NCBI GenBank assembly: GCA_963707895.1
Contig: CAVPRS010000002.1
Location: 186,001 to 250,000, forward strand
Length of the DNA: 64,000 nucleotides
Reading direction: 5' to 3'
DNA from: Fodinibacter sp963707895
GTDB taxonomy: Bacteria > Actinomycetota > Actinomycetes > Actinomycetales > Dermatophilaceae
Part shown: positions 26,504-35,045 of the stretch, piece after piece
Position numbering within the stretch: position 1 is the stretch's first letter
Layout: the number at the start of each line of letters is the position of its first letter
The notes under the pieces: generated by a model
Databases searched by the model: none
What the model saw: only the letters and a program-made list of their open reading frames with translations
What the model was told of the DNA's origin: nothing
Position numbers and translations under genes: made by a program

Positions 26504-27387
26504 CGGTCGGTCAGCGTCGCAAGGGCGGAGCGCAGCCGGGTGAGGTGCTCCGGTGGCGACTCGACCAGTGGCAGCCGCACCGCGGCCGACTCGATGACGC
26601 CGAGCTCGACGAGTGCGGCCTTGGCCATGATCGCCCCCTGCGAGGGCGTCATCAGCGCGTCGACGACCGGGACGAGCGAGGCGTGGATGCGGCGGGCCTC
26701 GGCGAGGTCGCCGCGGTCGACGGCGGCCACCATCGCGGCGTACTGCGCGCCGGCGACGTGGCCCACCACGGAGACGACGCCGGTGGCGCCGATCGCGAGC
26801 AGCGGGAGGTTGAGGGCGTCCTCGCCGCTGAACCACAGCAGGTCGGTGGCGGCCATCACGTGGGTGGAGGCCCACAGGTCGCCCTTGGCGTCCTTGACCG
26901 CCGCGATGTTCGGGTGCTCGGCGAGAGTGAGCAGGGTCTCGGTGGTGAACTGGATGCCGGTGCGCCCGGGGATGTCGTAGAGCATCACCGGGAGGTCGGT
27001 GACGTCGGCGACGGCCCGGCAGTGCGCGACCAGGCCGGCCTGCGTGGGCTTGTTGTAGTAGGGGGACACGAGCAGGAGCGCCTCGGCTCCGGCCCGCGCG
27101 GCCCGGCCGGCCATGTCGACGGCGTGGCGGGTGTCGTTGGAGCCCACGCCGGCGACCACGGTGGCCCGGCCGGCGGCGCGCTCCTTGACGCGGGTCACCA
27201 TCTCGATGCTCTCGTCGTCGGTGAGCGTGGAGGCCTCGCCCGTGGTGCCGTTGACGACGATGCCGTCGTGGCCGGCATCCAGCAGGTGGTCGACGAGCGC
27301 GTCGGTGCCCTTCTCGTCGACCTCGCCGCCAGGAGACATGGGGGTCACCATCGCGGTGAGGACACGGCCGAAGGGAGACGTCGTCAT
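26500..27387 (-). CDS. dapA: 4-hydroxy-tetrahydrodipicolinate synthase
   Basis: 295 residues: pyruvate plus aspartate semialdehyde, first committed step to diaminopimelate and lysine. GTTGEASTL (substrate loop), YYNKP, LYDIPGRTG with the catalytic Tyr, and the Schiff-base Lys in AAVKDAKGD (about 163). dapB lies 9 kb away at 36271; the interval holds thyA-folA and accessory genes. Leaderless start with TACCCT 6 nt before the ATG. Confidence 0.97.
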   Translation of the reverse strand: MTTSPFGRVLTAMVTPMSPGGEVDEKGTDALVDHLLDAGHDGIVVNGTTGEASTLTDDESIEMVTRVKERAAGRATVVAGVGSNDTRHAVDMAGRAARAGAEALLLVSPYYNKPTQAGLVAHCRAVADVTDLPVMLYDIPGRTGIQFTTETLLTLAEHPNIAAVKDAKGDLWASTHVMAATDLLWFSGEDALNLPLLAIGATGVVSVVGHVAGAQYAAMVAAVDRGDLAEARRIHASLVPVVDALMTPSQGAIMAKAALVELGVIESAAVRLPLVESPPEHLTRLRSALATLTDR

Positions 27388-27393
27388 GCCGAC

Positions 27394-27399
27394 AGGGTA
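27394..27399 (-). promoter_or_regulatory. -10 box of dapA-rnj
   Basis: TACCCT on the minus strand, 6 nt before ATG 27387; leaderless. Divergent from the thyA promoter. Confidence 0.6.
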
Positions 27400-27450
27400 G
27401 TGCCGTCGGGGCATGCCTCGTGGCGACCGACCGCCGTCGTCGGGCCCGAG

Positions 27451-27456
27451 TAGGCT
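27451..27456 (+). promoter_or_regulatory. -10 box of thyA-folA
   Basis: TAGGCT, 6 nt before GTG 27463; leaderless and decides the GTG start. Confidence 0.6.
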
Positions 27457-27462
27457 CCGGGC

Positions 27463-28272
27463 GTGCGCCAGTACCTCGACCTGCTCGACCACGTCATGAC
27501 CACCGGTGTCGACAAGTCCGACCGCACCGGCACCGGTACCCGCAGCGTGTTCGGCTACCAGATGCGCTTCGACCTGGCGCAGGGCTTCCCGGTCGTCACG
27601 ACCAAGCGGCTGCACCTGCGCTCGATCATCGGCGAGCTGCTGTGGTTCCTGCGCGGCGACACCAACGTGCGCTGGCTGCAGGAGCGCGGCATCTCGATCT
27701 GGGACGAGTGGGCCGACGACCTCGGCGACCTCGGCCCGGTCTACGGCCACCAGTGGCGTTCGTGGCCCACGCCCGACGGGCGCGAGGTCGACCAGATCGC
27801 CCGGGTCGTCGAGGCGATCCGCACCAACCCCGACTCCAGGCGCCACATCGTGTCGGCCTGGAACGTCGCCGACGTCGACGACATGGCGCTGCCGCCGTGC
27901 CACACGATGTTCCAGTTCTACGTGCGGCCCTCCGACGACGGTGGCCCGGCGTACCTGGACTGCCAGCTCTACCAGCGGTCGGCCGACATCTTCCTCGGCG
28001 TGCCGTTCAACATCGCCTCCTACGCCCTGCTCACGATGATGGTCGCCCAGCTCACCGACCTGCGGCCCGGCCACTTCGTGCACACGCTCGGCGACGCCCA
28101 CCTCTACTCCAACCACATGGAGCAGGCGGCCCTGCAGCTCACCCGCGAACCCTTCCCGCTGCCGACGATGCGCATCACGCCGCGGCCGGGCATCGACGAC
28201 TACGACCTCGACGACTTCGAGCTCGTGGGCTACGAGTTCCACCCGTCCATCAAGGCGCCGATCGCGGTCTGA
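27463..28272 (+). CDS. thyA: Thymidylate synthase (folate-dependent, ThyA)
   Basis: 269 residues: dUMP to dTMP using methylene-tetrahydrofolate. RTGTGTRSVFG, the catalytic Cys146 in LPPCHTMFQFYV, QRSADIFLGVPFNIASYA and HLYSNHMEQ are all present; the tail SIKAPIAV is the canonical C-terminus. folA starts 15 nt later and recycles the dihydrofolate made here. Related actinobacteria often carry thyX at this place near dapA, so ThyA may replace or add to it. Confidence 0.97.
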   Translation: MRQYLDLLDHVMTTGVDKSDRTGTGTRSVFGYQMRFDLAQGFPVVTTKRLHLRSIIGELLWFLRGDTNVRWLQERGISIWDEWADDLGDLGPVYGHQWRSWPTPDGREVDQIARVVEAIRTNPDSRRHIVSAWNVADVDDMALPPCHTMFQFYVRPSDDGGPAYLDCQLYQRSADIFLGVPFNIASYALLTMMVAQLTDLRPGHFVHTLGDAHLYSNHMEQAALQLTREPFPLPTMRITPRPGIDDYDLDDFELVGYEFHPSIKAPIAV

Positions 28273-28287
28273 GGGAGGCTGGTCCGG

Positions 28288-28767
28288 ATGACTCGCATCA
28301 CGCTCATCGCCGCCGTCGCCCGCAACGGCGTCATCGGCCTCGACGGCGGGATGCCGTGGCACCTGCCCGACGAGCTCGCCCACTTCAAGGCGACCACCAT
28401 GGGGCACGCCCTGATCATGGGCCGCACGACGTTCGAGGCGATCGGGCGGGTGCTGCCGGGGCGGCGCACCATCGTGGTCACCCGTGACCTGTCGTGGCAC
28501 CACCCGGGGGTCGAGTCGGCGCACTCCTTCCCGGATGCCGTGTCGATCGCCGGTCCCGCCGACGAGGTGTTCGTCGCCGGGGGTGCGCAGATCTACGCCG
28601 AGGCCCTCCCCTACGCCCACCGCCTGCTGATCACCGAGGTCGACGCCGAGCCCGAGGGAGACACCTGGTTCCCCACGTGGTCCCGCGCCGACTGGCGCGA
28701 GGAGGTGCGCGAGCCGCACGACGGCTGGTCGCGCGTGGTCTACGAGCGCGAGCGCGAGCGAGGCTAG
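28288..28767 (+). CDS. folA: Dihydrofolate reductase
   Basis: 159 residues. LIAAVARNGVIG at the start, GMPWHLPDELAHFKATT with the active-site Asp, MGRTTFEAIGR, and FVAGGAQIYAEAL near the end. Reduces dihydrofolate with NADPH. Cotranscribed with thyA; GGGAGG lies about 10 nt before the ATG. The stop overlaps the end of the SMP-30 gene on the other strand by 4 nt. Confidence 0.96.
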   Translation: MTRITLIAAVARNGVIGLDGGMPWHLPDELAHFKATTMGHALIMGRTTFEAIGRVLPGRRTIVVTRDLSWHHPGVESAHSFPDAVSIAGPADEVFVAGGAQIYAEALPYAHRLLITEVDAEPEGDTWFPTWSRADWREEVREPHDGWSRVVYERERERG

Positions 28768-29690
28768 CCGGGCACGTCGCCGACCGCGATGGCGGGCTGC
28801 ATCAGGCTCCCCAGCCACACCCTGCCGTCGTGCTCGCGCACGCCGGTCGCGAGGTGCCAGTGGGTCGCGTCGAACTCGAGGTCGTGAACGGTGCGGCCGG
28901 TGGAGTCGAACGCGATGACGCGGGCGGTCTCCTTGGGCTGGGGCTTGAGGCGGTCGGGTAGCCGGCGGACCATGCCGCGGACGGTTCGCGGGCTCTTCTG
29001 CAGCACCGCGAGCGCCTTGTCTGGAGGTGAGGCCGCCGTGACCCAGACCAGGCCGTCGCTGCCGAGGGCGATGTTGTCGGGGTGTCCGGGCAGGTCGTCG
29101 ACCCAGATGGTGCTGGCGCCGGCAGTGCCGTCAGCGTTGACGTGGACGCGGCGGATGGTGCGGGTACCGGTCTCGGCGACCAGCACGGCATCCGCCTCGG
29201 CGGTGAGGGCGACGCCGTTGGCGAAGCAGAGCCGGTCGAGCACGGTGGTGACGTGGCCGTCGGGCGTGCGGCGGAACAGGCGGCCGGTGCAGGTGTGCTC
29301 GATGAGGTCGTTCTTCCACTCCTCGATCGGCCAGACCCGGCTGGAGTCGGAGAACCAGATCGTGCCGTCGGCTGTCACGGCAGCGTTGTTGCAGAACAGG
29401 AGCCGCTCGCCGTCGACCTCGGTGAGCAGGGTCTCGAGGTCGCCGGTGGTGGGGTCGAGCGCGAGCAGGCCGCGGTGTGCGTCGCAGACCAGGATGCGCC
29501 CGTCGGGAAGGTTCTCGAGGCCGAGCGGGCGCCCGCCCGTGGCGGTGACGGTGGTCGTCTCGTGCGTGACGGGGTCGTGCACGTGGATGGCGCCGTCGGC
29601 CGTGCCGGTCCAGACCCGACCGTCCGGGGCGACGAGCACGTCCTCGGCGCCGGGACCGGGGATCGGGATGACGGTGAGCGGCAGGGGCAT
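28764..29690 (-). CDS. SMP-30/strictosidine-synthase-like beta-propeller protein
   Basis: 308 residues. Repeated blades of the form DGRVWTGTADGAI, DGRILVCDAHRG, DGTIWFSDSSRVW and DGLVWVTAASPP. The Asn/Asp set for a divalent metal in such lactonases is suggested by FCNNAAV, LCFANGVAL and HPDNIALG. There is no signal peptide. The family spans gluconolactonases and strictosidine-synthase-like esterases; the substrate is open. Leaderless start with TACGGT 6 nt before the ATG. Confidence 0.8.
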   Translation of the reverse strand: MPLPLTVIPIPGPGAEDVLVAPDGRVWTGTADGAIHVHDPVTHETTTVTATGGRPLGLENLPDGRILVCDAHRGLLALDPTTGDLETLLTEVDGERLLFCNNAAVTADGTIWFSDSSRVWPIEEWKNDLIEHTCTGRLFRRTPDGHVTTVLDRLCFANGVALTAEADAVLVAETGTRTIRRVHVNADGTAGASTIWVDDLPGHPDNIALGSDGLVWVTAASPPDKALAVLQKSPRTVRGMVRRLPDRLKPQPKETARVIAFDSTGRTVHDLEFDATHWHLATGVREHDGRVWLGSLMQPAIAVGDVPG

Positions 29691-29696
29691 GGGCTC

Positions 29697-29702
29697 ACCG
29701 TA
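29697..29702 (-). promoter_or_regulatory. -10 box of the SMP-30 gene
   Basis: TACGGT on the minus strand, 6 nt before ATG 29690; leaderless. Confidence 0.55.
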
Positions 29703-29969
29703 GGGCTGCGGTCCGGTTGGCGACAGTTCGGCGAGCGGCGGGCTGCCGTCGTCGCCTCCGGTGGATCGTCGCCGCCGCCGGCGCCTCGGCTCGCCTTGCG
29801 CTCGTGTCCCGTCTGCAAAGGCGCTTTGGATGAGGGGTGGCCGGGTCTCGTGCTCGGCTCACCATCCGCTCACGACCGCCCGTGACCCGCCGGCGACCCG
29901 CCCGCCAGCCAACTCACAGACCCAAATATCCTGAGCAGCAGCGGAATTGGGTGTGCATAACTCTTTGAT
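29703..29969. other. Intergenic, no gene seen
   Basis: About 270 bp between the SMP-30 and DUF222 genes. GC-rich on the left, becoming AT-richer from about 29905 towards the DUF222 promoter. No convincing reading frame, RNA gene or hairpin. Confidence 0.5.
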
Positions 29970-29985
29970 TCATACGTGTGTTCGA
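29970..29985 (+). promoter_or_regulatory. LexA-like box upstream of the DUF222/HNH gene
   Basis: TCATAC-GTGT-GTTCGA: 10 of 12 arm bases match the SOS consensus. One base later comes TATGAT (29987-29992), a good -10. Box and -10 are spaced exactly as at recA. Mycobacterial 13E12-repeat genes, same family, include SOS-induced members (family knowledge). Confidence 0.55.
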
Positions 29986-29997
29986 GTATGATGAAGT

Positions 29998-31500
29998 ATG
30001 TCCAGCAGCCAGCTCCGAGCCGACGCCATGGCCTTGCGTGCCGCGGTCGCCGAGTTCGGTGCTGCGCCTCGCCGCGCAGGCGCCGGAGATGAGCCCCGAC
30101 GAGCTGTTCGAGGTCACCGGCGAGCTGCAGGGCGCGGCCAACGCCGTCGAGGGGGCACAGCTGGTGGCCATCGCGCACGCCGGCTCGCACGAGACCCGGC
30201 TCACCGAGCGCGGGCCGGTCGAGGTGCACCACGAGCTCGGGTTCATCGACCAGATGACCTCGTCCGAGGTGTCGCTGGCAACGGGGGTCGGCCAGTGGGC
30301 CGCCGGGCGCAAGGTCGGCCTGGCCGCTGCGCTGTCCTCGAGGTTCCCGCGGCTGCTCGCCAAGGTGATGGCCGGTGAGCTGGCCGGCGTCAACGCCCAC
30401 AAGGTCGTCAGCGTCTGCGACGGGCTCGACGAGCAGGCGTGCGCCGCGGTCGAGTCCGTGCTGGCCGACCGGCTCGTGGGGATGGACCCAGCCCGGGTCA
30501 CCACCGTCGCCCGTCGGGTCGCGACCCGCGTCGCCGCCGACCAGGTCGCCGCCGCCACCGGCAGGAACAAGAGGGACCGGTGCGTCCAGGTCTCGCCCGG
30601 TCCCGACGGCACCACCAACTGGTGGGCGCAGCTGCCCGCCGGGCGATCGGCCGCGGCCTGGGAGGCCGTGACGGCCCTCGGCGACGAGTACGCCGCCAAG
30701 GACCCGTCGCTGACCGTCGACCAGGCCAGGGCCGACGCGTTCCTCGACCTGGTGCTCACCAACGTCACGGTCACCGCAAAGGTGACCCTGGGCATCCCGG
30801 TCATCACGGGACCCGAGGGAGAGGCGGCCCGCGACGCCGCCATCGCGGAGCACATCGGCGACGCTGGTGGCGCCGACGACGAGGGCAGACGCCGCTACCG
30901 GCATGGGTTCCGTCCACCACGACGGCGCGAGCGGCGTTCCACCGGCCGGCAGTCGCGACCGGCGGCCTCGGCTTGGGTGAGACCTTCTCCCTCTCCGCCG
31001 CACTGCTCTCCGGGTGCGAGGTCCCCGGCATCGGGTTCATCGACGCCGAGACCGTCGAGGCGCTGCTCAGCGTGGTCCCCACCGACATCGGCCGCGCCCT
31101 GCTCGACACCCGCACCGGGACGCTGGTCGAGTCCGTCACCGACGCCTACCGACCACCGAGATCCGTCACCGACTTCGTCACCACCCGCGACGGGACCTGC
31201 CGGATGTGGGGCTGCCCTCGCCCCGCCGCCCGCTGCGACATCGACCACGCCCGCCCGTGGCCCAACGGGCCGACCAGCCCCACCAACCTCGGCGGACTCT
31301 GTCGCCGCCATCATCGACTCAAGCAGCGGCGCCGCTGGAGCTACCACCTCGACCCCGACGGCACCGCGACCTGGACCTCACCCAGCGGCACCAGGCGCAT
31401 CACCCAGCCCGACCACGCCGCCCTGCCACCACCCGCGCCGCCTCAGTCGGCCGGCGGCGCCCAGCGCGAGCTCGCCGAGGTGGCACCTCCCCCGTTCTAG
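29998..31500 (+). pseudogene. DUF222 / 13E12-repeat protein with C-terminal HNH endonuclease, frameshifted twice
   Basis: From ATG 29998 the frame reads MSSSQLRADAMALRAAVAEF. One extra G near 30058 moves it to VLRLAAQAPEMSPDELFEVT and the full DUF222 domain. Near 30900 it returns to the first frame with GLGLGETFSLSAALLSG, and the HNH nuclease follows: CRMWGCPRPAARCDIDHARP, then NGPTSPTNLGGLCRRHHR. The ends are in phase over 501 codons, so the two changes cancel. The role of the family is unclear; many copies look like selfish or damage-linked nucleases. Weak -10-to-ATG spacing (5 nt) suggests leaderless expression. Confidence 0.85.
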
Positions 31501-31522
31501 CAAGGTCTCGCCGTGACGCGAC

Positions 31523-31564
31523 GCGGCGGCACCGGGGTCGGGTTGCCGACCTGGGTGCCGCCGC
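31523..31564. terminator. Two-part hairpin after the DUF222 gene
   Basis: Outer arms GCGGCGGCACC/GGTGCCGCCGC (11 bp) and inner arms GGTCGG/CCGACC with loop GTTG. Lies between convergent genes and likely stops both. Confidence 0.7.
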
Positions 31565-31589
31565 TGCGTGGGTGGTGAGGCTCAGGCCG

Positions 31590-32066
31590 TCAGCCGGAGA
31601 CGGCCTCCGTCACCTTGTCGATCATCGCCTGCTCGCGGTCGCTGACCCGCACCGCGTGGAAGCCCATGAAGCCACCGTCCTTGGCGGCATCGGCGGCCGC
31701 CTGGGCGGCAGCAACGAGCCACACCCCGAACGCCGTCCGCTCCTCGGCCGACGCCTTGGCGCCCACGATGGCGACGACGCCACGCAGCTCTTCGAGGACG
31801 CCCTCCCCCGGGTTGGGACCGGCCGGCTTGAACCCCTTGAGCGGGTTCTCGTGCGACTGCGCCATGTTCTGGATGTCGAGCGCCACCTCGCTGAGCAGCT
31901 GCTCGCGGCTGGGCGGGTTGGTGGCGTTCTTCAGCGTCGCCATCGACTCCTTGGCCGTCTCGATCGGGCCACCGGGGTCGGCCAGCGAGATCGCCAGCCC
32001 CGCCACGAGGGGCGCGCGCCGCACCCGGGTCCACTCCTCCTCGGGGAAGTCGGCCTTCGTCGTCAC
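31590..32066 (-). CDS. Conserved hypothetical alpha-helical protein
   Basis: 158 residues from a GTG that overlaps the osmC stop (GTGA). Not recognised. It is soluble and mostly helical, without Cys or signal peptide. Segments such as EEEWTRVRRAPLVAGLAISL, ALDIQNMAQS and AFGVWLVAAAQAAADAAKDG suggest a helical bundle. Translational coupling to OsmC hints at a shared oxidative or envelope stress role, but that is inference only. Confidence 0.7.
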   Translation of the reverse strand: MTTKADFPEEEWTRVRRAPLVAGLAISLADPGGPIETAKESMATLKNATNPPSREQLLSEVALDIQNMAQSHENPLKGFKPAGPNPGEGVLEELRGVVAIVGAKASAEERTAFGVWLVAAAQAAADAAKDGGFMGFHAVRVSDREQAMIDKVTEAVSG

Positions 32067-32503
32067 GCCTGGTCCTCGCCCGCGAAGCTGACCTCGAGGC
32101 TGATCGGCACGGCCGACAGCGCCTGGCTGACCGGGCAGCCGGTCTTGGCCGCCTGGGCCGCCTCCTCGAACTGCGCGGCGGTGATCCCGGGCACGGAGCC
32201 GAGCACCTTGAGCACGATGCCGGTGATACCCGTACCCGGCTGGAAGGTGACCTCGGCGGTGGTGTCGATCGTGGTCGGCGGTGTGCCGGCCTTGGCCAGC
32301 CCGTTCGACAGGGCCATCGAGTAGCAGGTCGAGTGAGCTGCCGCGATCAGCTCCTCCGGGCTGGTCTTGCCGTTGGCCGCCTCGGCGCGCGACGGCCAGG
32401 ACACGTCGAACGTGCCGACCCCGCTGGACTCGAGGGACACCTGGCCGGCGCCCTCCATGAGCGAGCCCTCCCAGTGGGCGGAAGCGGTGCGAGTGGTCGC
32501 CAT
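32063..32503 (-). CDS. osmC: OsmC family peroxiredoxin
   Basis: 146 residues. Peroxidatic Cys60 in LIAAAHSTCYSMALS and the second Cys123 in KTGCPVSQAL give the OsmC dithiol that reduces organic hydroperoxides. The start ATG 32503 follows GAGGAG by 8 nt; the frame is open 17 codons upstream but without a ribosome site. First gene of a two-gene operon. Confidence 0.92.
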   Translation of the reverse strand: MATTRTASAHWEGSLMEGAGQVSLESSGVGTFDVSWPSRAEAANGKTSPEELIAAAHSTCYSMALSNGLAKAGTPPTTIDTTAEVTFQPGTGITGIVLKVLGSVPGITAAQFEEAAQAAKTGCPVSQALSAVPISLEVSFAGEDQA

Positions 32504-32649
32504 CAGTTGTTCTCCTCGTTTGTCGGTGGTCTTCGCAGTCTGCCTCCCAGCCAACCCGGCTCGGGCGTTCGTGACAACCCGGTGCCACAGGTCGAACCGG
32601 ATGCCGACGACCGCGGCAGACCGGGACCAGCATCCGAGGGACTGCTCGG

Positions 32650-32655
32650 TACTGT
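32650..32655 (+). promoter_or_regulatory. -10 box of the GNAT-azlCD operon
   Basis: TACTGT, 6 nt before GTG 32662; leaderless. Confidence 0.6.
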
Positions 32656-32661
32656 CGTGGG

Positions 32662-33264
32662 GTGCCCAGCCACCCCGCCCCCGACTCCGGGCACGACCAC
32701 GCCCACGACCCCGGTCCGCTCGCCGATGCCAGCGTGCGCCGCGCCCGCCCCAACGACGCCCCCGCCGTCGGGCTGGTGCAGGCGACCGTGTTCCGCGAGG
32801 CGTACGCGGGCCGGCTGCCGGACGACGTCGTGGCGCGCTTCGAGCCCGACGCCTTCGCCCGGGGTTGGCGCGAGAGCCTGGGAGCCCCGCCAGAGGGGGT
32901 GCACCGCCTCCTCGTCGCCTGCGCCGGCGACCAGGTCGTGGGGCTCGCCGCGATCGGCCCGTCGCAGGACCCGGATGCCGGGCCGGCCGCCGGTGAGGTG
33001 ACCGTCCTCGGCGTGCACCCCGACGCGCGCCGCCAGGGCCACGGCTCGCGGCTGCTCAACGCGAGCGTCGACCTGCTGGCGGAGGCCGGTGCCGAGTCGG
33101 TCACCCTGTGGCTGCTCACCGACGACGAGGCGACCCGCGCGTTCCTCGCGGCCTCCGGCTTCGCCCCCGACGGCGCCTTCCGCGACCGGGTCGTCTCGCC
33201 CGACGGCGACACCCTGCGCGAGGTGCGCCTCACCGCCGACATCGGGGAGGACCCGCCGGAGTGA
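32662..33264 (+). CDS. GNAT family N-acetyltransferase
   Basis: 200 residues. The first 22 are His/Asp-rich (HDHAHD), possibly metal-binding or just linker. The acetyl-CoA motif is VTVLGVHPDARRQGHGSRLL (about 113-132), followed by FLAASGFAPDG. Substrate unknown. The stop overlaps the azlC GTG, so it is the first gene of an operon with the amino-acid exporter azlCD, which might suggest an amino-acid-like substrate (inference). Confidence 0.88.
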   Translation: MPSHPAPDSGHDHAHDPGPLADASVRRARPNDAPAVGLVQATVFREAYAGRLPDDVVARFEPDAFARGWRESLGAPPEGVHRLLVACAGDQVVGLAAIGPSQDPDAGPAAGEVTVLGVHPDARRQGHGSRLLNASVDLLAEAGAESVTLWLLTDDEATRAFLAASGFAPDGAFRDRVVSPDGDTLREVRLTADIGEDPPE

Positions 33265-34019
33265 GCGACACAGCGAGCGAACCGGCCCTGCCCGACGTCC
33301 GCCGCCGTGAGGTGATCCGGCAGGCGTGGAGCGTCGGCATCGCCAGCGGCACCTACGGCATCAGCTTCGGCGCACTCGCGGTCGCCGCCGGGCTCGACCT
33401 CTGGCAGGCCCAGGTGCTCTCGCTGCTGATGTTCACCGGCGGCTCCCAGTTCGCCTTCGTCAGCATCATCGGCACCGGCGGGCTCGGCGCGGCCCCCGCC
33501 GCGATCGCGACCGCCTCCATGCTCGGCATCCGCAACGGGCTCTACGGGCTGCAGACCTCGCGCTTCCTCGGCGTCAGCGGCGTGCGCCGCATCGCAGCCG
33601 CGCAGCTCACCATCGACGAGTCGACCGCCGTCGGCATCGCCCAGCCCGAGCTGCGCGCCCAACGAATCGGGTTCTGGCAGACGGGTCTCGCGGTGTTCGT
33701 GCTGTGGAACCTCTCCACCCTCGCGGGCGCCCTGCTCGGCAACGCGTTCGGCGACCCCCGCACCCTCGGTCTGGATGCCGCCGCTGCCGCCGCCTTCGTC
33801 GCCCTCCTCTGGCCCCGGCTGCGCAGCCGCGACGCCACGGCCACGGCGGTGATCGCCGTCTTCATCGCCCTGCTCACCTCGCCGATCCTCCCGGCAGGGG
33901 TGCCCGTCATCCTCGCTGCCGCCGCCGCGCTCATCGTCGGGCTGCGCCACCCCGGCCGGCACGAGGGGCCGCTCGAGGGCGCCGACGGCGTCCTGCCCGG
34001 ATCGGACCCCACGCCATGA
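33261..34019 (+). CDS. azlC: Branched-chain amino acid exporter, large subunit AzlC
   Basis: 252 residues, seven to eight membrane helices. SFGALAVAAGLDLWQAQVLS, MFTGGSQFAFV and LGIRNGLYGLQ are the AzlC hallmarks; QLTIDESTAVG follows. With AzlD it exports branched-chain amino acids and analogues (LIV-E family). The GTG start overlaps the GNAT stop. AzlC and AzlD overlap by 4 nt, as they must be made in step. Confidence 0.92.
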   Translation: MSDTASEPALPDVRRREVIRQAWSVGIASGTYGISFGALAVAAGLDLWQAQVLSLLMFTGGSQFAFVSIIGTGGLGAAPAAIATASMLGIRNGLYGLQTSRFLGVSGVRRIAAAQLTIDESTAVGIAQPELRAQRIGFWQTGLAVFVLWNLSTLAGALLGNAFGDPRTLGLDAAAAAAFVALLWPRLRSRDATATAVIAVFIALLTSPILPAGVPVILAAAAALIVGLRHPGRHEGPLEGADGVLPGSDPTP

Positions 34020-34330
34020 CGCTGTGGGTCGCCGTCGTCGTCGCCTCGGTCGCGTCGCTGCTCATCAAGCTCGCTGGCTACCTCGTGCCCGAGACGCTCC
34101 TCGACGGCGAGCGCACCTCGCGGGTCACCACCCTGCTGCCGGTGGCGTTGCTCGCAGCCCTGGTCGTCGTGCAGACGGTCGTCGGGCCGGGTGGGTCCAT
34201 CGTGCTCGACGCCCGCATCGTGGCGGTCGGCGTGGCCGTGGTGCTGCTGATGCTGCGGGCCAACTTCCTCGTCATCGTCCTGGCCGCCGGCGCCACGGCC
34301 GCGCTGTTGCGCGCGCTCGGCTGGGGCTGA
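34016..34330 (+). CDS. azlD: Branched-chain amino acid exporter, small subunit AzlD
   Basis: 104 residues with four membrane helices. The N-terminal LIKLAGYLVPETLL and the central TTLLPVALLAALV are typical of AzlD. Obligate partner of AzlC, start ATG within the azlC stop (ATGA). Convergent with the siroheme cluster; only 6 nt lie between the stops. Confidence 0.92.
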   Translation: MTLWVAVVVASVASLLIKLAGYLVPETLLDGERTSRVTTLLPVALLAALVVVQTVVGPGGSIVLDARIVAVGVAVVLLMLRANFLVIVLAAGATAALLRALGWG

Positions 34331-34336
34331 GCGCGA

Positions 34337-35045
34337 CTACGACTCGAGCGCGGCCCGGTAGCGGGACAGGACGATCTCGACCACCCTCGGGTCCGGCGCG
34401 ACCGGCCCGGTCACGACGTCGGCACCCGACGCCTCGACCCGGCCCTGGAAGAACCCCGGAGCCAGCAGGTACGACGCGACCGCGACCGGCATCCCGCCGG
34501 ATGCCTCCCGGGCGGCTGGTGACGGCGTCGGCGACCGCGGGAGACGGCCCCGCGGCGTACCCGAGGCTCACCGGTCCACCCCAGCGTGCGGCCAGGCGCT
34601 CGGCCATGTCGGCGCTGTCGGCCTGCGCCCGGGGGTCGCTCGACCCGGCCGGGGCCAGCACCACGGGGCAGCCCCGCTGCGCGCCGGCGGCCCCGAGCCG
34701 GTCGACGAGCACGTCGACGAGCAGGTCGTCGGGCCCCAGGGCACCGGCCGTACGCACGTCGGGGCGTTCGGCCACGGCCCGCGCGATGTCGACGTGCACG
34801 TGGTAGCCCGCGGCCAGCAGCAGCGGCACGACGACCCCCGCGACCTCGTCTCCCGGCGCGCGCGTCAAGCCCGCCACGACGGCGGCCACCTCGGGCCCGT
34901 GCACGTCGACGAAGGCCTCGAGCACCTCGACCCCTGGGAGCCGGTCGGCAACGGCATCCACCACCTCCCGCACGGTCGCGCGTCCCAGCGGGTCGCGGGT
35001 GCCGTGGGCGCACAGCACGAGCGCCGGGCGGCGCGGCTCAGCCAT
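34337..35045 (-). pseudogene. Sirohydrochlorin ferrochelatase-like CbiX, frameshifted by one extra base
   Basis: Starts PRRPALVLCAHGTRDPLGRA with the metal-binding His, and has LLLAAGYHVHVDI with the second His. After SPAVADAVT the frame breaks. Dropping one base near 34517 (minus-strand A in ACC-A-GCC) gives AAREASGGMPVAVASYLLAP and a natural end RYRAALES before the stop at 34337. Total 709 nt is 3n+1. It puts iron or cobalt into sirohydrochlorin. It overlaps the cysG-type gene by 8 nt, so the pair covers uroporphyrinogen III to siroheme if functional. Confidence 0.85.
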
